A stretch of 64,000 bases of DNA from the NCBI RefSeq assembly GCF_008180865.1, contig NZ_VTEX01000003.1, forward strand, positions 250,501-314,500, in the 5' to 3' direction. Position numbers and translations under genes: made by a program. Shown here in pieces: positions 36,794 through 45,809 of the stretch. This DNA comes from Rossellomorea aquimaris. Its GTDB lineage: Bacteria > Bacillota > Bacilli > Bacillales > Bacillaceae_B. Below the pieces are notes generated by a model that saw only the letters and a program-made list of their open reading frames with translations, did no database searches and was not told the DNA's origin. Position 1 is the first letter of the stretch, and each line of letters starts with the position of its first letter.

Positions 36794-38002
36794 CTAAGCC
36801 TTTATAGTCGTTTCTTCAAACACTTCGTTGGTCACTTTGGTAATAACCGTTGCTGGTATCTTATAGAAAACTCCAGCAGGGTCATTATGAACAGCTGGCA
36901 CCAAATGTTGCAGCTGATCTTGATTACTTTCAAATTCAGCAAATGTGTCGGGTAAATTAACTGCTTTACGAAGATCCCTTATATAGTTGATAACATCCTC
37001 TAAACATTTTTCAGGTTGTTCTGAAAGATCCTTGATTCCTAACGCTTGGGCGAACCCAGTGATTCGGGGCAGATAGAATTCAGGCATTGATTCCATTACA
37101 TTTGGCAACAGTACAGCATTTGCCAGTCCGTGAGGGATTTTAAATTTAGCCCCTATCGCATGGGCCAAGTTGTGAACCGGAATCGCATTCAGGCACAGAC
37201 AGAATGCAGAAATCGCCATCGAACTTGCCATTAGCATATTCGCCCTGGCTGAAAGATTTTCTCCTTTACGAACGGCAATTTGTAAATTGTCTGCAATCAT
37301 ACGAACCGATTGTAGGGCATAAGCATCTGTCATTGGGTTTGCCTTTGGTGAAAAATACGCTTCTACTGCATGGGTCAAGGCATCAAATCCAGTAAATGCC
37401 GTGATTTTAGGAGGAAGCCCTACGGTTAAATCAGGGTCCAAAATGGCCATATCTGCACTGATGAACGGATGAAGCAGGTTTGTTTTTATCCCAAGCTTTT
37501 CATTAAAGATCACAGCTGCCGGTGATACTTCAGCACCTGTCCCAGCCGTTGTCGCAATGGCTACATGCGGAATCGGAATAAATTGTGCCTCCGGCCACCA
37601 CTCCATCACATTTCCAGTAAGAAGCGAATCACGGATATCATCCAGTCCTTTATGTAGCATCCACTTGATCCCTTTGACTGTATCTAAGACGCTGCCCCCG
37701 CCAAGAGCAATCAAGGAATCACCGTTGCACTCTTTAAAGAAACGAGCTCCCCGATTAATGATTTCACCTTTCGCGTCCTGTTCGATTCCTTCGAAAACTC
37801 CAACGAGCTGAGGGGTACCAGGTATGAGTTCAAATAATTCTTTGATTTGATCTGTAATTCCAGCCTGAGTTAACCCTATATCTGTGTAGAGTACTGCCCG
37901 TTTACCTCCAAGCCCTTTAATCATCTCAGGAAGTAGGGTTCTGGATCCCGCCCCGCTATTAACAACAGTTCTAACAGAAAATTGAAAATATGATGTCGAC
38001 AT
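36794..38002 (-). CDS. Iron-containing alcohol dehydrogenase (402 aa)
   Basis: Group III (Fe-type) ADH. Rossmann-like N-terminal half with the NAD(P) motif LIALGGGSVLDTVKG at about 96-110 and the TTAGTGAEVSPAAV signature. Metal ligands come from the Asp in ILDPDLTVGLP, the His in GFDALTHAVEAY, and the two His of PVHNLAHAIGAKFKIPHGLANA. Length is typical. AGGTG lies seven bases before ATG. It is placed between aldehyde dehydrogenase and alkylsulfatase genes, so its likely substrate is the fatty alcohol freed from an alkyl sulfate. Family certain; substrate inferred. Confidence 0.9.
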   Translation of the reverse strand: MSTSYFQFSVRTVVNSGAGSRTLLPEMIKGLGGKRAVLYTDIGLTQAGITDQIKELFELIPGTPQLVGVFEGIEQDAKGEIINRGARFFKECNGDSLIALGGGSVLDTVKGIKWMLHKGLDDIRDSLLTGNVMEWWPEAQFIPIPHVAIATTAGTGAEVSPAAVIFNEKLGIKTNLLHPFISADMAILDPDLTVGLPPKITAFTGFDALTHAVEAYFSPKANPMTDAYALQSVRMIADNLQIAVRKGENLSARANMLMASSMAISAFCLCLNAIPVHNLAHAIGAKFKIPHGLANAVLLPNVMESMPEFYLPRITGFAQALGIKDLSEQPEKCLEDVINYIRDLRKAVNLPDTFAEFESNQDQLQHLVPAVHNDPAGVFYKIPATVITKVTNEVFEETTIKA

Positions 38003-38048
38003 TGAATCACCTGCTTTTTTTATTTTTGTATTCTTAACGCGATCTGTA

Positions 38049-39569
38049 TTATCCCAATAACATTTGATACCAAGGTCTTTGGCTTACTTCAGGTACGAGT
38101 GAGCAGTGAACATGCTTGACTTGAGAATATTCATCCAGCGCTTGGCGTCCCAATTCCCTTCCAAAACCGCTTTGTTTGTATCCACCGAATGGAGCATCAC
38201 TTCTCATCATATGCCAATCATTAATCCATATCGTACCAGCTTTTAATTCACGTGCTATTTTCATTGCTTTATTGACATCCTTAGACCAAACTCCACCTGC
38301 TAAACCATAAATCGTATCATTCGCAATCTCAATTGCCTCCTCAACTGTGGAGTAACGAATGACTGAAAGTACAGGACCAAATATTTCCTCTCTCGCAATC
38401 TTCATGTCATTATGAACCTCTGCAAAAATGGTAGGTTCAATATAATATCCATTTTCAAATCCTTCTACGATTCTACGTTTTCCTCCGCAAACCAATCGTG
38501 CACCCTCTTGAACACCGGATTCAATATAAGAAAGAACGCTGTTCAATTGTTGTTTTGACACAAGCGGCCCCATACCCGTTCCCATATCTAATGGATTTCC
38601 AATTTTAATGGAGCTTGCAAGCTTGGATAATTGTTCGATTACTTGTTCATAAATGGAATCATGTACAAGGACACGAGTGCCTGATACACAAACTTGCCCG
38701 GAGTGTGTCAAGAATCCGAATAATATCCCTGGAATGGTGATATCCAAGTCGGCATCCGGCAATACAATGGCTGGTGATTTTCCCCCTAGCTCTAGAGTGA
38801 CGCGTTTGACCGTTCCCGATGCCATTTGCATGATGCGTCTCCCGACTTCTGTAGAACCTGTAAACGCGACCTTGTCTATACTTGGATGGGTCACAAGCTC
38901 CTCACCGATGCTTGCTCCAGGACCGGATACAACATTAAATACACCTGCCGGTATACCGGCTTCAGCAGCCAATTTTGCTAATTTCAAGGTAGACAACGGC
39001 GTATTGGATGCTGGCTTGATTACAATTGAGTTCCCCATTGCCAACGCAGGAGCCAACTTCCACATAGCAAGAATCATTGGAAAATTCCAAGGTGTAACGG
39101 CCGCTACAACACCAATTGGTTCCCGCCAGATCTGGTTATTACTTGGACCAGGAAATGGTACTGTAGGAAGGGATTCGACGTAGGCATACTCTACAGTGAA
39201 CTTTGCTGTTTGCTGCAGGAGATCTACAATGGATAGTATGTCTAAGTTTGAGATACGTCGAACGGTAGCTCCCGAGCTGATAGATTCTAAGTAACCTAGT
39301 TCTTCAGCATGCTCAAGAATCTTATTTCCAAATTGGACAAGTACGTCTGCACGTTCCTGAGGAGACTTTTTAGACCATACTCCCGAATCAAAAGCACGCC
39401 TGGCAGATGAAACAGCCTCCTCTACATCTTCTTTCCCGGCTTTCGCTACCTTTGCCGCCACTTCACCTGTTGCAGGGTTTACCACCTCAAACGTTTCTCC
39501 GCTTTTCGCCGGTTTCCACTCTCCGTTAATATAGAGTGGGTAATCTAGGATTTGCATCGCTGCTTCCAT
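38049..39569 (-). CDS. NAD(P)-dependent aldehyde dehydrogenase (506 aa)
   Basis: Complete ALDH superfamily enzyme. N-terminal YINGEWKPAKSGETFEVVNP, Asn of the oxyanion hole in TPWNFPM, cofactor fold FTGSTEVGRRIM, active Glu in VTLELGGKSPA, active Cys in SGQVCVSGTRV, then EEIFGPVLSV and the GGYKQSGFGRELG C-terminal motif. AGGAGG lies nine bases before ATG. First gene of the cluster, divergent from the LysR gene. It would oxidise the fatty aldehyde made by the adjacent Fe-ADH to the acid. The upstream region contains a strong cre-like site. Confidence 0.92.
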   Translation of the reverse strand: MEAAMQILDYPLYINGEWKPAKSGETFEVVNPATGEVAAKVAKAGKEDVEEAVSSARRAFDSGVWSKKSPQERADVLVQFGNKILEHAEELGYLESISSGATVRRISNLDILSIVDLLQQTAKFTVEYAYVESLPTVPFPGPSNNQIWREPIGVVAAVTPWNFPMILAMWKLAPALAMGNSIVIKPASNTPLSTLKLAKLAAEAGIPAGVFNVVSGPGASIGEELVTHPSIDKVAFTGSTEVGRRIMQMASGTVKRVTLELGGKSPAIVLPDADLDITIPGILFGFLTHSGQVCVSGTRVLVHDSIYEQVIEQLSKLASSIKIGNPLDMGTGMGPLVSKQQLNSVLSYIESGVQEGARLVCGGKRRIVEGFENGYYIEPTIFAEVHNDMKIAREEIFGPVLSVIRYSTVEEAIEIANDTIYGLAGGVWSKDVNKAMKIARELKAGTIWINDWHMMRSDAPFGGYKQSGFGRELGRQALDEYSQVKHVHCSLVPEVSQRPWYQMLLG

Positions 39570-39751
39570 TTAGAAACTCCTCCTTTTTCATTCCTTTATA
39601 GACCACAAAATAAAATAATGCTCTCTATCAAACTATTCAACTTCAACTCGTTCAACTCGCAGAGCCCTTCTCAAAATTTCATCTGTACAATTATTAGATT
39701 CCTTCAAAACTTGATTGTGCCTCTGGTACATTGCAAGCTTGTTCTTACGAA

Positions 39752-39765
39752 CGGAAGCGCTTTCA
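39752..39765 (-). promoter_or_regulatory. CcpA cre-like site upstream of the alkyl sulfate cluster
   Basis: Minus strand TGAAAGCGCTTCCG matches the optimal cre palindrome TGAAAGCGCTTTCA at 12 of 14 positions, including the core CG. It lies about 185 nt upstream of the aldehyde dehydrogenase start, suggesting catabolite repression of the cluster. The rest of 39570-40019 shows no gene. Confidence 0.6.
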
Positions 39766-39964
39766 ATAATATCTTTAGTTTCTTATTTATCATGCTTCCG
39801 TGTTCATAGGGACTTAATGGAGACTGTGAAAATTACCATTCTCAAATTCTCTGGTTTCTCTCTCTATTTTCAACTCTATATTTATTTCCCTCCCCTACTT
39901 TTTATTTTTCAGAATATTATCAATTGCTTGAATTTAGTATATATATAATTTACACTGAAATAAA

Positions 39965-39982
39965 TTTACTATTAATAATGAA
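39965..39982. promoter_or_regulatory. Candidate LysR-type operator dyad
   Basis: TTTACTATTAATAATGAA is an AT-rich imperfect palindrome centred on TATTAATA, about 40 nt before the LysR start, in the usual place for a T-N11-A autoregulatory box. AT-richness makes this uncertain. Confidence 0.3.
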
Positions 39983-40019
39983 TACATTACCTACACTTCT
40001 ATATTAAAAGGGGAATCCT

Positions 40020-40922
40020 ATGCATATCGAACAACTGGAATACATAGTAAAGGTTGCGGAAACCAAATCGATTTCATTAGCTGCACAAGACCTTCATGTT
40101 TCTCAATCCGGTATCAGCCAATCCATTACGAAATTAGAAGATGAGTTGGGCGTGAAACTATTTAAACGCTACAGACGCCTTGGTGCCATTCCAACAGAGG
40201 AAGGCAAAACATTAATTAAAAAGGCATATGAGGTGTTAATAAGACTTCAAGAATTTAAGGAAGAAGCACAATCTCTTAATACGATCGTTTCCGGAGATTT
40301 AAAACTATCATCTATCCCCGGCTTTATGCTGCTACTGTTAGAACCTTTATCTGCTTTTAAAAACGCTTATCCTAATGTGAATATAGAAATCTCTGAAAAA
40401 GGCACACAGCATATTATTGAGCTTGTCGAAAAGAATCAAATAGACATTGGCCTTATCACGATATATGAAGAATTGGAAAAAAAAAGAGAAGATTTATCAT
40501 TTGACGCAATACTTGAAGGACAAGTGAAAGTATATGTTGGTAGATCGTCACCTTTGGCTTCACTTAAATCAATCACTCCTGAACAATTAATGAGTCAAAA
40601 TGTTATTTTATATAACGGTGATTATGTAAAAAGGTTTGCCGATCATTTAATCAGTACATTTGGACCAATGAATATTTTATTTACTTCGGATAATACAGAA
40701 GTAATAAAAAATGCGATTATTGAAGGATTCGGAATTAGCTTCGGGCCAGACTTTGCTTTAAAAAATGACCCTTTTGTTTTAAGCGGTGAAATCGTCCCTA
40801 TTGAAATAAAAGGCTATGAACAAGTAACGATCTGTTTGGGATGGGTTCGTTCAGAGAATAATCATTTTTCCATAAACACGAAGAAATTTTTAGAATATTT
40901 CAAATTCCATTCCCGGATGTAA
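40020..40922 (+). CDS. LysR family transcriptional regulator (300 aa)
   Basis: N-terminal winged HTH MHIEQLEYIVKVAETKSISL with AAQDLHVSQSGISQSITKLE and LGVKLFKRYRRLG. The C-terminal periplasmic-binding-type effector domain is at about 90-290 (IDIGLITIYEE, ILEGQVKVYVGRSSPLAS). AAGGGG precedes the ATG. Divergent from the aldehyde dehydrogenase gene, the classic layout for a LysR activator of the neighbouring catabolic operon. The effector is unknown but would be expected to be a cluster substrate or intermediate. Confidence 0.9.
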   Translation: MHIEQLEYIVKVAETKSISLAAQDLHVSQSGISQSITKLEDELGVKLFKRYRRLGAIPTEEGKTLIKKAYEVLIRLQEFKEEAQSLNTIVSGDLKLSSIPGFMLLLLEPLSAFKNAYPNVNIEISEKGTQHIIELVEKNQIDIGLITIYEELEKKREDLSFDAILEGQVKVYVGRSSPLASLKSITPEQLMSQNVILYNGDYVKRFADHLISTFGPMNILFTSDNTEVIKNAIIEGFGISFGPDFALKNDPFVLSGEIVPIEIKGYEQVTICLGWVRSENNHFSINTKKFLEYFKFHSRM

Positions 40923-41002
40923 GTAGAAAAGGCGGAAGATTAGCTTAAACACTTGATAAATTAGTATTCATCTTGGATATTATGAACCAGAAGAATAATT
41001 TA

Positions 41003-41028
41003 ATAAAAAAAAACCCTCCAAAGAGGGA
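41003..41028 (-). terminator. Terminator of the small 41037 gene
   Basis: Minus strand TCCCTCTTTGGAGGG followed by nine T. Confidence 0.8.
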
Positions 41029-41036
41029 CGAGTATG

Positions 41037-41261
41037 TTAATAAAGCGGTTGGCTGTTCTGGCAAGGTGGAAATCCATTAATATCTTGAATCATATAATAA
41101 TCATACTGTTTCAGGGCGAATTGTGCTTGATACAAATATTCAATAACAAGAACCTTGGACTCCGAGACACCGCACAGAACCCCTGATGTTCCCTGCCCAT
41201 TTGTTAATGAAATTCCTACAGGCTGACCTGTTAAATATCTGATTTTTTGTTGCCAAGGCAT
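41037..41261 (-). CDS. Small hypothetical protein, possible Sm-like beta fold (74 aa)
   Basis: The start chosen is the ATG giving MPWQQKIRYLTGQPV, eight bases after GGGAG; upstream in-frame GTG and ATG lie too close to it. The pattern GQPVGISLTNGQGTSGVLCG then KVLVIEYLYQ and QDINGFPPC resembles an Sm/SH3-like small barrel (two strands, Gly-rich turn, hydrophobic strand). The type is familiar from Bacillus genomes without a defined role. It has two cysteines (one in PPC near the C-terminus). Single gene with its own terminator between the LysR gene and a protease. Confidence 0.6.
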   Translation of the reverse strand: MPWQQKIRYLTGQPVGISLTNGQGTSGVLCGVSESKVLVIEYLYQAQFALKQYDYYMIQDINGFPPCQNSQPLY

Positions 41262-41413
41262 TTTCATCACTCCCTTATATTAATCATATTACATTGGAAA
41301 TGATTAGTGCCTGTATAGTTTATCTGTTATCTTCTTGATGAATTTGCTTGAAAGTTGTGGTAGATACCTCACATTTGATCCGTCGTCCATTTTGCCACCA
41401 AGAAGATTTTTCT

Positions 41414-41448
41414 CAAAAAAAAGCAACGACCAATTGGCCGTTGCTCTT
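41414..41448 (-). terminator. Terminator of protease 41458
   Basis: Minus strand AGCAACGGCCAATTGGTCGT then TGCT, followed by eight T; 7-bp stem with a second inner pairing CCAATTGG. Confidence 0.85.
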
Positions 41449-41457
41449 GCCTTTTCC

Positions 41458-44400
41458 TTACTGAATATTTAATTCCTCTAACACACTTTCTAATGTATGT
41501 CCGTTATGTGTTTTCACCGGTTCGGGAGAGTTATCCATCCAAGGATTTTGAATCAAGTAATTATTGATTACAAATTGCATATCCTTTGCATCTACTACTC
41601 CATCAAAGTTGATATCTGCTTCGCGTTTGTCTGTATTCCAGTTAGATTGAATGTAAAGTGCGTCATTCACATCAATTACATTATCTTTGTTCACATCTCC
41701 CGCATGTGCAGATTGAAAATATTGAATTCTAGTAAATGGCTTGATTTCACCATCTTCTTTCAACCCGACTGTAAAGGTTCTCTTCACAGTGAAATGTCCA
41801 GGCAGATCTACTTCTAATGTGAATGGTTTATCCGTAAGCGGCAATTCAGATCTGAAAAAATATGTTATGGCACTTTCTCCAAGGTTGTTAGCATACTCTT
41901 TTCCTGTTTCATCTGTTACTTTCACCTTTGCGCCCGCCTTTACATAATCGACATTCGATAATGGCTCATCCAACTCCGGGTAAACAGGTACCCTAAATGC
42001 TTCTCCATAAACCCATGACTTCAAAACGGAATGCGTTCGTTCCACCCGATATGGAATTGAAATACCATCTACGGATTTCACCGTATCATCTGTATTAGTA
42101 TACGATGTTTTGAATTGTTCTAAATTAAGAGTACCACTGCCAGTATCCTCTTTCACTTTGTATGTGACATCTACCATCGGAGTCGTTCCGTTTACTCCTG
42201 TTTGTGGGGCATCGCCAGTTAATGTCGCGGTAATGTCTGTTTTTGTCGCCGTAGCCCCATCTATTTCTACATCCGTATCCACGGTCTGAATATCCACTTT
42301 CCCATTTAATGTCTCATGTGGTTTAATGCTTACCACCTCAGCAAATGTTGACAATGGATTTATAAATGAATACTCTGCTTGCTTCATGTTTTCCATATTG
42401 TTCATCGAAAGGGTATACGTCACAGTATCACCCGCTGTTACTTTCTTTTTATCCGGAATAGCAGTTCCGTACTGAGTACCCTCTTTCACATAATATACCT
42501 GTTTAAAACTAGAGTAGTTTTGCACTGTTGCCATATTTTCTGCATACATTTTCACTGGTAGCACTGATACACCTGGGCTCAGTGTGAGCTCTGTCGAAAA
42601 GTTTCCTTCAGCATCTAATGGAACTTCAGTGGCGAATCTACCATACTGATAAACAAATTTATTATTGGCTTGAGTCACATCCATACCAGCAGCTTTCATT
42701 TCTTCCACACCTGGATCGTAAACAGAACCGGTTAATGGGACTGTTGTTTGATCCGGACTATATTCATACACACCAGAGTCCACGTTGAGGTCGAGTGTTG
42801 GCTGCGTAACGTTAAAGTAAACCGGTGTATCTGCAGTAAAGGTTTTCCCTGTATCATTTGTACCTACCATTTTGATTTTGTATAAACCTGGTTCGACTTG
42901 TGCCGTATCATACGCAACCGGGTTTTCCGGGTCTCCCGTTAACGGATAGTAAAACCCTTCGTTCATTGCACCGCCCAGGCGATATTCAATATTCTCATTT
43001 GCACCCATACCGTCAAAAGAGCCAAGGAATCCAAATTCTTCATTCGTTTTTGGATCGACAAGGAATAGATCCAGTGAACGCATATGAGATTTTAATTGGA
43101 ACATAAGAGCGACTGACCATTTTATTCCATTAAAGCCATGCTCATTCGCTACCGTAAAGGCAGGCGGACTTGCCTCAATATGATCAATGCCTTCTTCCAC
43201 TGTATGAATGCCAAATGGAACGCGATACATTTCATCCGGATTGTCTTTATTTGTATACACCACATAGCCTTCATAATTTCCTAGTTCGGCCGTTTTCGGA
43301 ACTAACATTGTCACCGCCGTTTTCTTTTTCTTACCTGGCTTCACTTTCAATGTATCTTTTGTCTCCAGCGTGACACCGTTGGCTACCGCATCGTTGGCTA
43401 CACGAGAATAATCGCCCTCAAACCTTTCCTCAAGTGTTTGGAACTCAACTTTCACATCGAAGGTTTTCGTTTCATTGCTGTTGTTGTAGAGCGCGACAGA
43501 TCGGGTCTCTCTTAAATGCTTTCCATCTGGAGCATGTGCGCCAAAGCTTAGGGCACCGGTCGTATCTTTAATCGTATGGATTCCCTCATCTGCAAGAGTC
43601 TTTGCTCCTCCATCACTTGTTTCGGTCTCGTCATTTACTTGAATGTTTGTTTGTGCATGAATCGCTTTATACGGATCTACACGTCCTGCACCCACTTCGA
43701 ATACGCTATATTCACCATTTAATGGAGCTGCAGTATTCATTAGCCTCGTTTTGATCTCGGCAGGTGTCATGTCAGGATCAGTTTGTTTTAAAAGAGCCGC
43801 TACACCTGCAACATTTGGCGCAGCCATGGAGGTACCGGATAAACTTTCATAGGCATATTGATAATTGCCAATTTGATCCTCTCCATGCATATAAGATGGT
43901 ACTGTCGACATGACAGATACCCCCGGTGCGGTTACTTCCGGCTTAATATCATACAATACCCGGGACGGACCGCGAGAGCTGAAGTCAGCTAATACATCCC
44001 CTCCGGTCACAACTGGATCAACAAGCTCATCAAAAGAGAACGTTGCATTGCCGGAAGTCAGTGCTTGCTTCATTGCGTTTCCTTGTTCATCGCTTAAAGA
44101 GAATACAGGGATAGAGTCAAAACCTTCTCCTAAATACACATCTTGCAGCGGAATTGCGTTGTATAAAAGTAGAGCTTTCGCCCCACCTTTCTTAGCGTTA
44201 TTTATCATGGCATTAAGATCCACATATCCACGTGCCGCAAGGACAACTTTACCATCAACATCTTCAGGAAAGGAACCTGTCCCGCCATCAACAATCGACA
44301 AATTCTGCCCTTTTAATTCTTCTATATTATCGTCAAACCCTCTTGCAACCATCTTTAAATCTGCTGATACATTCGTATCTGTATGAAGAGTTCCTTTAAA

Positions 44401-45612
44401 TGTTGGAATCGTGACAGAAGTGTCATTGGCCCCTACAGTAAGCGCCAATGGAGAGGTACCAGGTGAACCAAGCGTATACATATTGTTTCCTGAGTTTCCT
44501 GCTGACACCACTGCCGTTACGCCGGCAAGCACGGCATTGTTAACGGCAATACTCGTCACATACAACGGATCGTTGTAATTCGCACCAAGAGACATGTTAA
44601 GAACATCCATACCGTCCTCCACTGCTTGGTCGATACCGGCTAATATCGCCCCGGTGCTACCAGTACCGAATGGACCTAACACACGATACGCATAAATATC
44701 AGCATCCGGTGCGACTCCGGTCACCGCTAGGTCAGACTCGTTCGCCCCCTGCCCGGCAACGATTCCAGCCACATGAGTCCCATGCTGAGTAAAATAGTCT
44801 CGAGATCCATGTGGTTTTCCTGCTTTCACCCAATCTTCATACGTCGTTTCCATCGGGTCATTATCGTTATCCACGAAATCAAATCCGCCTTTATAGGCAT
44901 CTTTTAAATCAGGATGATTATAGTCGATTCCAGTATCGAGGATCCCTACCTTCACACCTTCTCCTGTGAATCCTTCGTGATGAAGCCTTTCAATACCAGG
45001 AAACGTGGTCATCCTATTCGGTTCTGTATTTTTCTCTGATTTTTCTTGTTCTGTGACAGGAGGCTCGACGTGTACTTCCAAATCACTCCAAACAGCCTTT
45101 ACCTCTTTAGAATCAAGCAACTCTTTTGCCTTGTTGGCAGGAATGGTCATCGCAACACCGTTAAAGGCATTCTTATAAGACTGCTTAATTTTGAAAGATG
45201 ATTTCTTTTGTTTCAACTCATTTTTGAAAATCTTTTGAAGGTCTTTTTGAAAGGTTTCATGAGCTGCATCTACTTTTTCTTTTGCTTTTGTCCTAGACAG
45301 GTTTTTCCCTTCGAGTTCCGCTTCCAGCACCGCTGTCTTTTCCGGCTTGTCTTTAAATTGAACAATAACGGAAATGGAATCATTACTCTTTTGATCTACC
45401 TCAGGAGATAACTGCAGTCCTCCTTGGTCATTCGTTTGTAATTGTTTAATCGCTTGACGCTGTTCTGGAGTCAACTTCGACAGAACTTGATCAATGCCTG
45501 AAGAGGGCTCTGCATGAACTTGGTGTGATAGTGTGGCCGGTGCTAGACTACTGCCTACAAGACCTGCACTAAGTGCCAACATTGTGACATTTTTGGTGAT
45601 TCTCTTTTTCAT
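41458..45612 (-). CDS. Secreted S8 protease with cohesin-like and dockerin modules (1384 aa)
   Basis: The start chosen is the internal ATG at 45612 (MKKRITKNVTMLAL), with GAAGGG upstream, like the ribosome region of protease 21640; a longer frame adds 13 residues. Signal peptide about 1-34 (SSLAPATLSHQVHA-EP). Helix LTPEQRQAIKQL. I9 about 80-190. Triad motifs ILDTGIDYNHPDL, QHGTHVAG, SAGNSG, SGTSMAAPN. PA insert KGGAKALLLYNAIPLQDVYL, shorter than in the paralogues. Cohesin-like domain about 1050-1185 (TAGDTVTYTLSMNNMENMK; PMVDVTYKVKE). Dockerin about 1302-1350 (DVNKDNVIDVND; DINFDGVVDAKD). Tail LESVLEELNIQ. Closest to the 21640 protease, with the same regulator and operator arrangement upstream. 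Confidence 0.88.
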   Translation of the reverse strand: MKKRITKNVTMLALSAGLVGSSLAPATLSHQVHAEPSSGIDQVLSKLTPEQRQAIKQLQTNDQGGLQLSPEVDQKSNDSISVIVQFKDKPEKTAVLEAELEGKNLSRTKAKEKVDAAHETFQKDLQKIFKNELKQKKSSFKIKQSYKNAFNGVAMTIPANKAKELLDSKEVKAVWSDLEVHVEPPVTEQEKSEKNTEPNRMTTFPGIERLHHEGFTGEGVKVGILDTGIDYNHPDLKDAYKGGFDFVDNDNDPMETTYEDWVKAGKPHGSRDYFTQHGTHVAGIVAGQGANESDLAVTGVAPDADIYAYRVLGPFGTGSTGAILAGIDQAVEDGMDVLNMSLGANYNDPLYVTSIAVNNAVLAGVTAVVSAGNSGNNMYTLGSPGTSPLALTVGANDTSVTIPTFKGTLHTDTNVSADLKMVARGFDDNIEELKGQNLSIVDGGTGSFPEDVDGKVVLAARGYVDLNAMINNAKKGGAKALLLYNAIPLQDVYLGEGFDSIPVFSLSDEQGNAMKQALTSGNATFSFDELVDPVVTGGDVLADFSSRGPSRVLYDIKPEVTAPGVSVMSTVPSYMHGEDQIGNYQYAYESLSGTSMAAPNVAGVAALLKQTDPDMTPAEIKTRLMNTAAPLNGEYSVFEVGAGRVDPYKAIHAQTNIQVNDETETSDGGAKTLADEGIHTIKDTTGALSFGAHAPDGKHLRETRSVALYNNSNETKTFDVKVEFQTLEERFEGDYSRVANDAVANGVTLETKDTLKVKPGKKKKTAVTMLVPKTAELGNYEGYVVYTNKDNPDEMYRVPFGIHTVEEGIDHIEASPPAFTVANEHGFNGIKWSVALMFQLKSHMRSLDLFLVDPKTNEEFGFLGSFDGMGANENIEYRLGGAMNEGFYYPLTGDPENPVAYDTAQVEPGLYKIKMVGTNDTGKTFTADTPVYFNVTQPTLDLNVDSGVYEYSPDQTTVPLTGSVYDPGVEEMKAAGMDVTQANNKFVYQYGRFATEVPLDAEGNFSTELTLSPGVSVLPVKMYAENMATVQNYSSFKQVYYVKEGTQYGTAIPDKKKVTAGDTVTYTLSMNNMENMKQAEYSFINPLSTFAEVVSIKPHETLNGKVDIQTVDTDVEIDGATATKTDITATLTGDAPQTGVNGTTPMVDVTYKVKEDTGSGTLNLEQFKTSYTNTDDTVKSVDGISIPYRVERTHSVLKSWVYGEAFRVPVYPELDEPLSNVDYVKAGAKVKVTDETGKEYANNLGESAITYFFRSELPLTDKPFTLEVDLPGHFTVKRTFTVGLKEDGEIKPFTRIQYFQSAHAGDVNKDNVIDVNDALYIQSNWNTDKREADINFDGVVDAKDMQFVINNYLIQNPWMDNSPEPVKTHNGHTLESVLEELNIQ

Positions 45613-45649
45613 CCGTCTTTTCCCTTCTTTCTTATCTGGTGATATATTC

Positions 45650-45698
45650 ATACTATTTAAATTTGATAGAATTTAACTTTTGCAAAATTTCATCAAAT
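45650..45698 (-). promoter_or_regulatory. 38-nt dyad operator and -10 of protease 41458
   Basis: Near-perfect inverted repeat at 45661-45698: plus strand ATTTGATAGAATTT at one end and AAATTTCATCAAAT at the other. Five bases away on the gene side is TAGTAT (45650-45655) as -10. The dyad therefore covers the -35 region. Confidence 0.6.
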
Positions 45699-45809
45699 TC
45701 AGTTTTTATTCAAGAGAGTTTCAGTTTGTTAATTTTCTTTATCATAGATCCTTAATTACCGAGATTATTAAGAAAAAATAGATTAGCTATGGTGCTGTGT
45801 ATAACTGCT

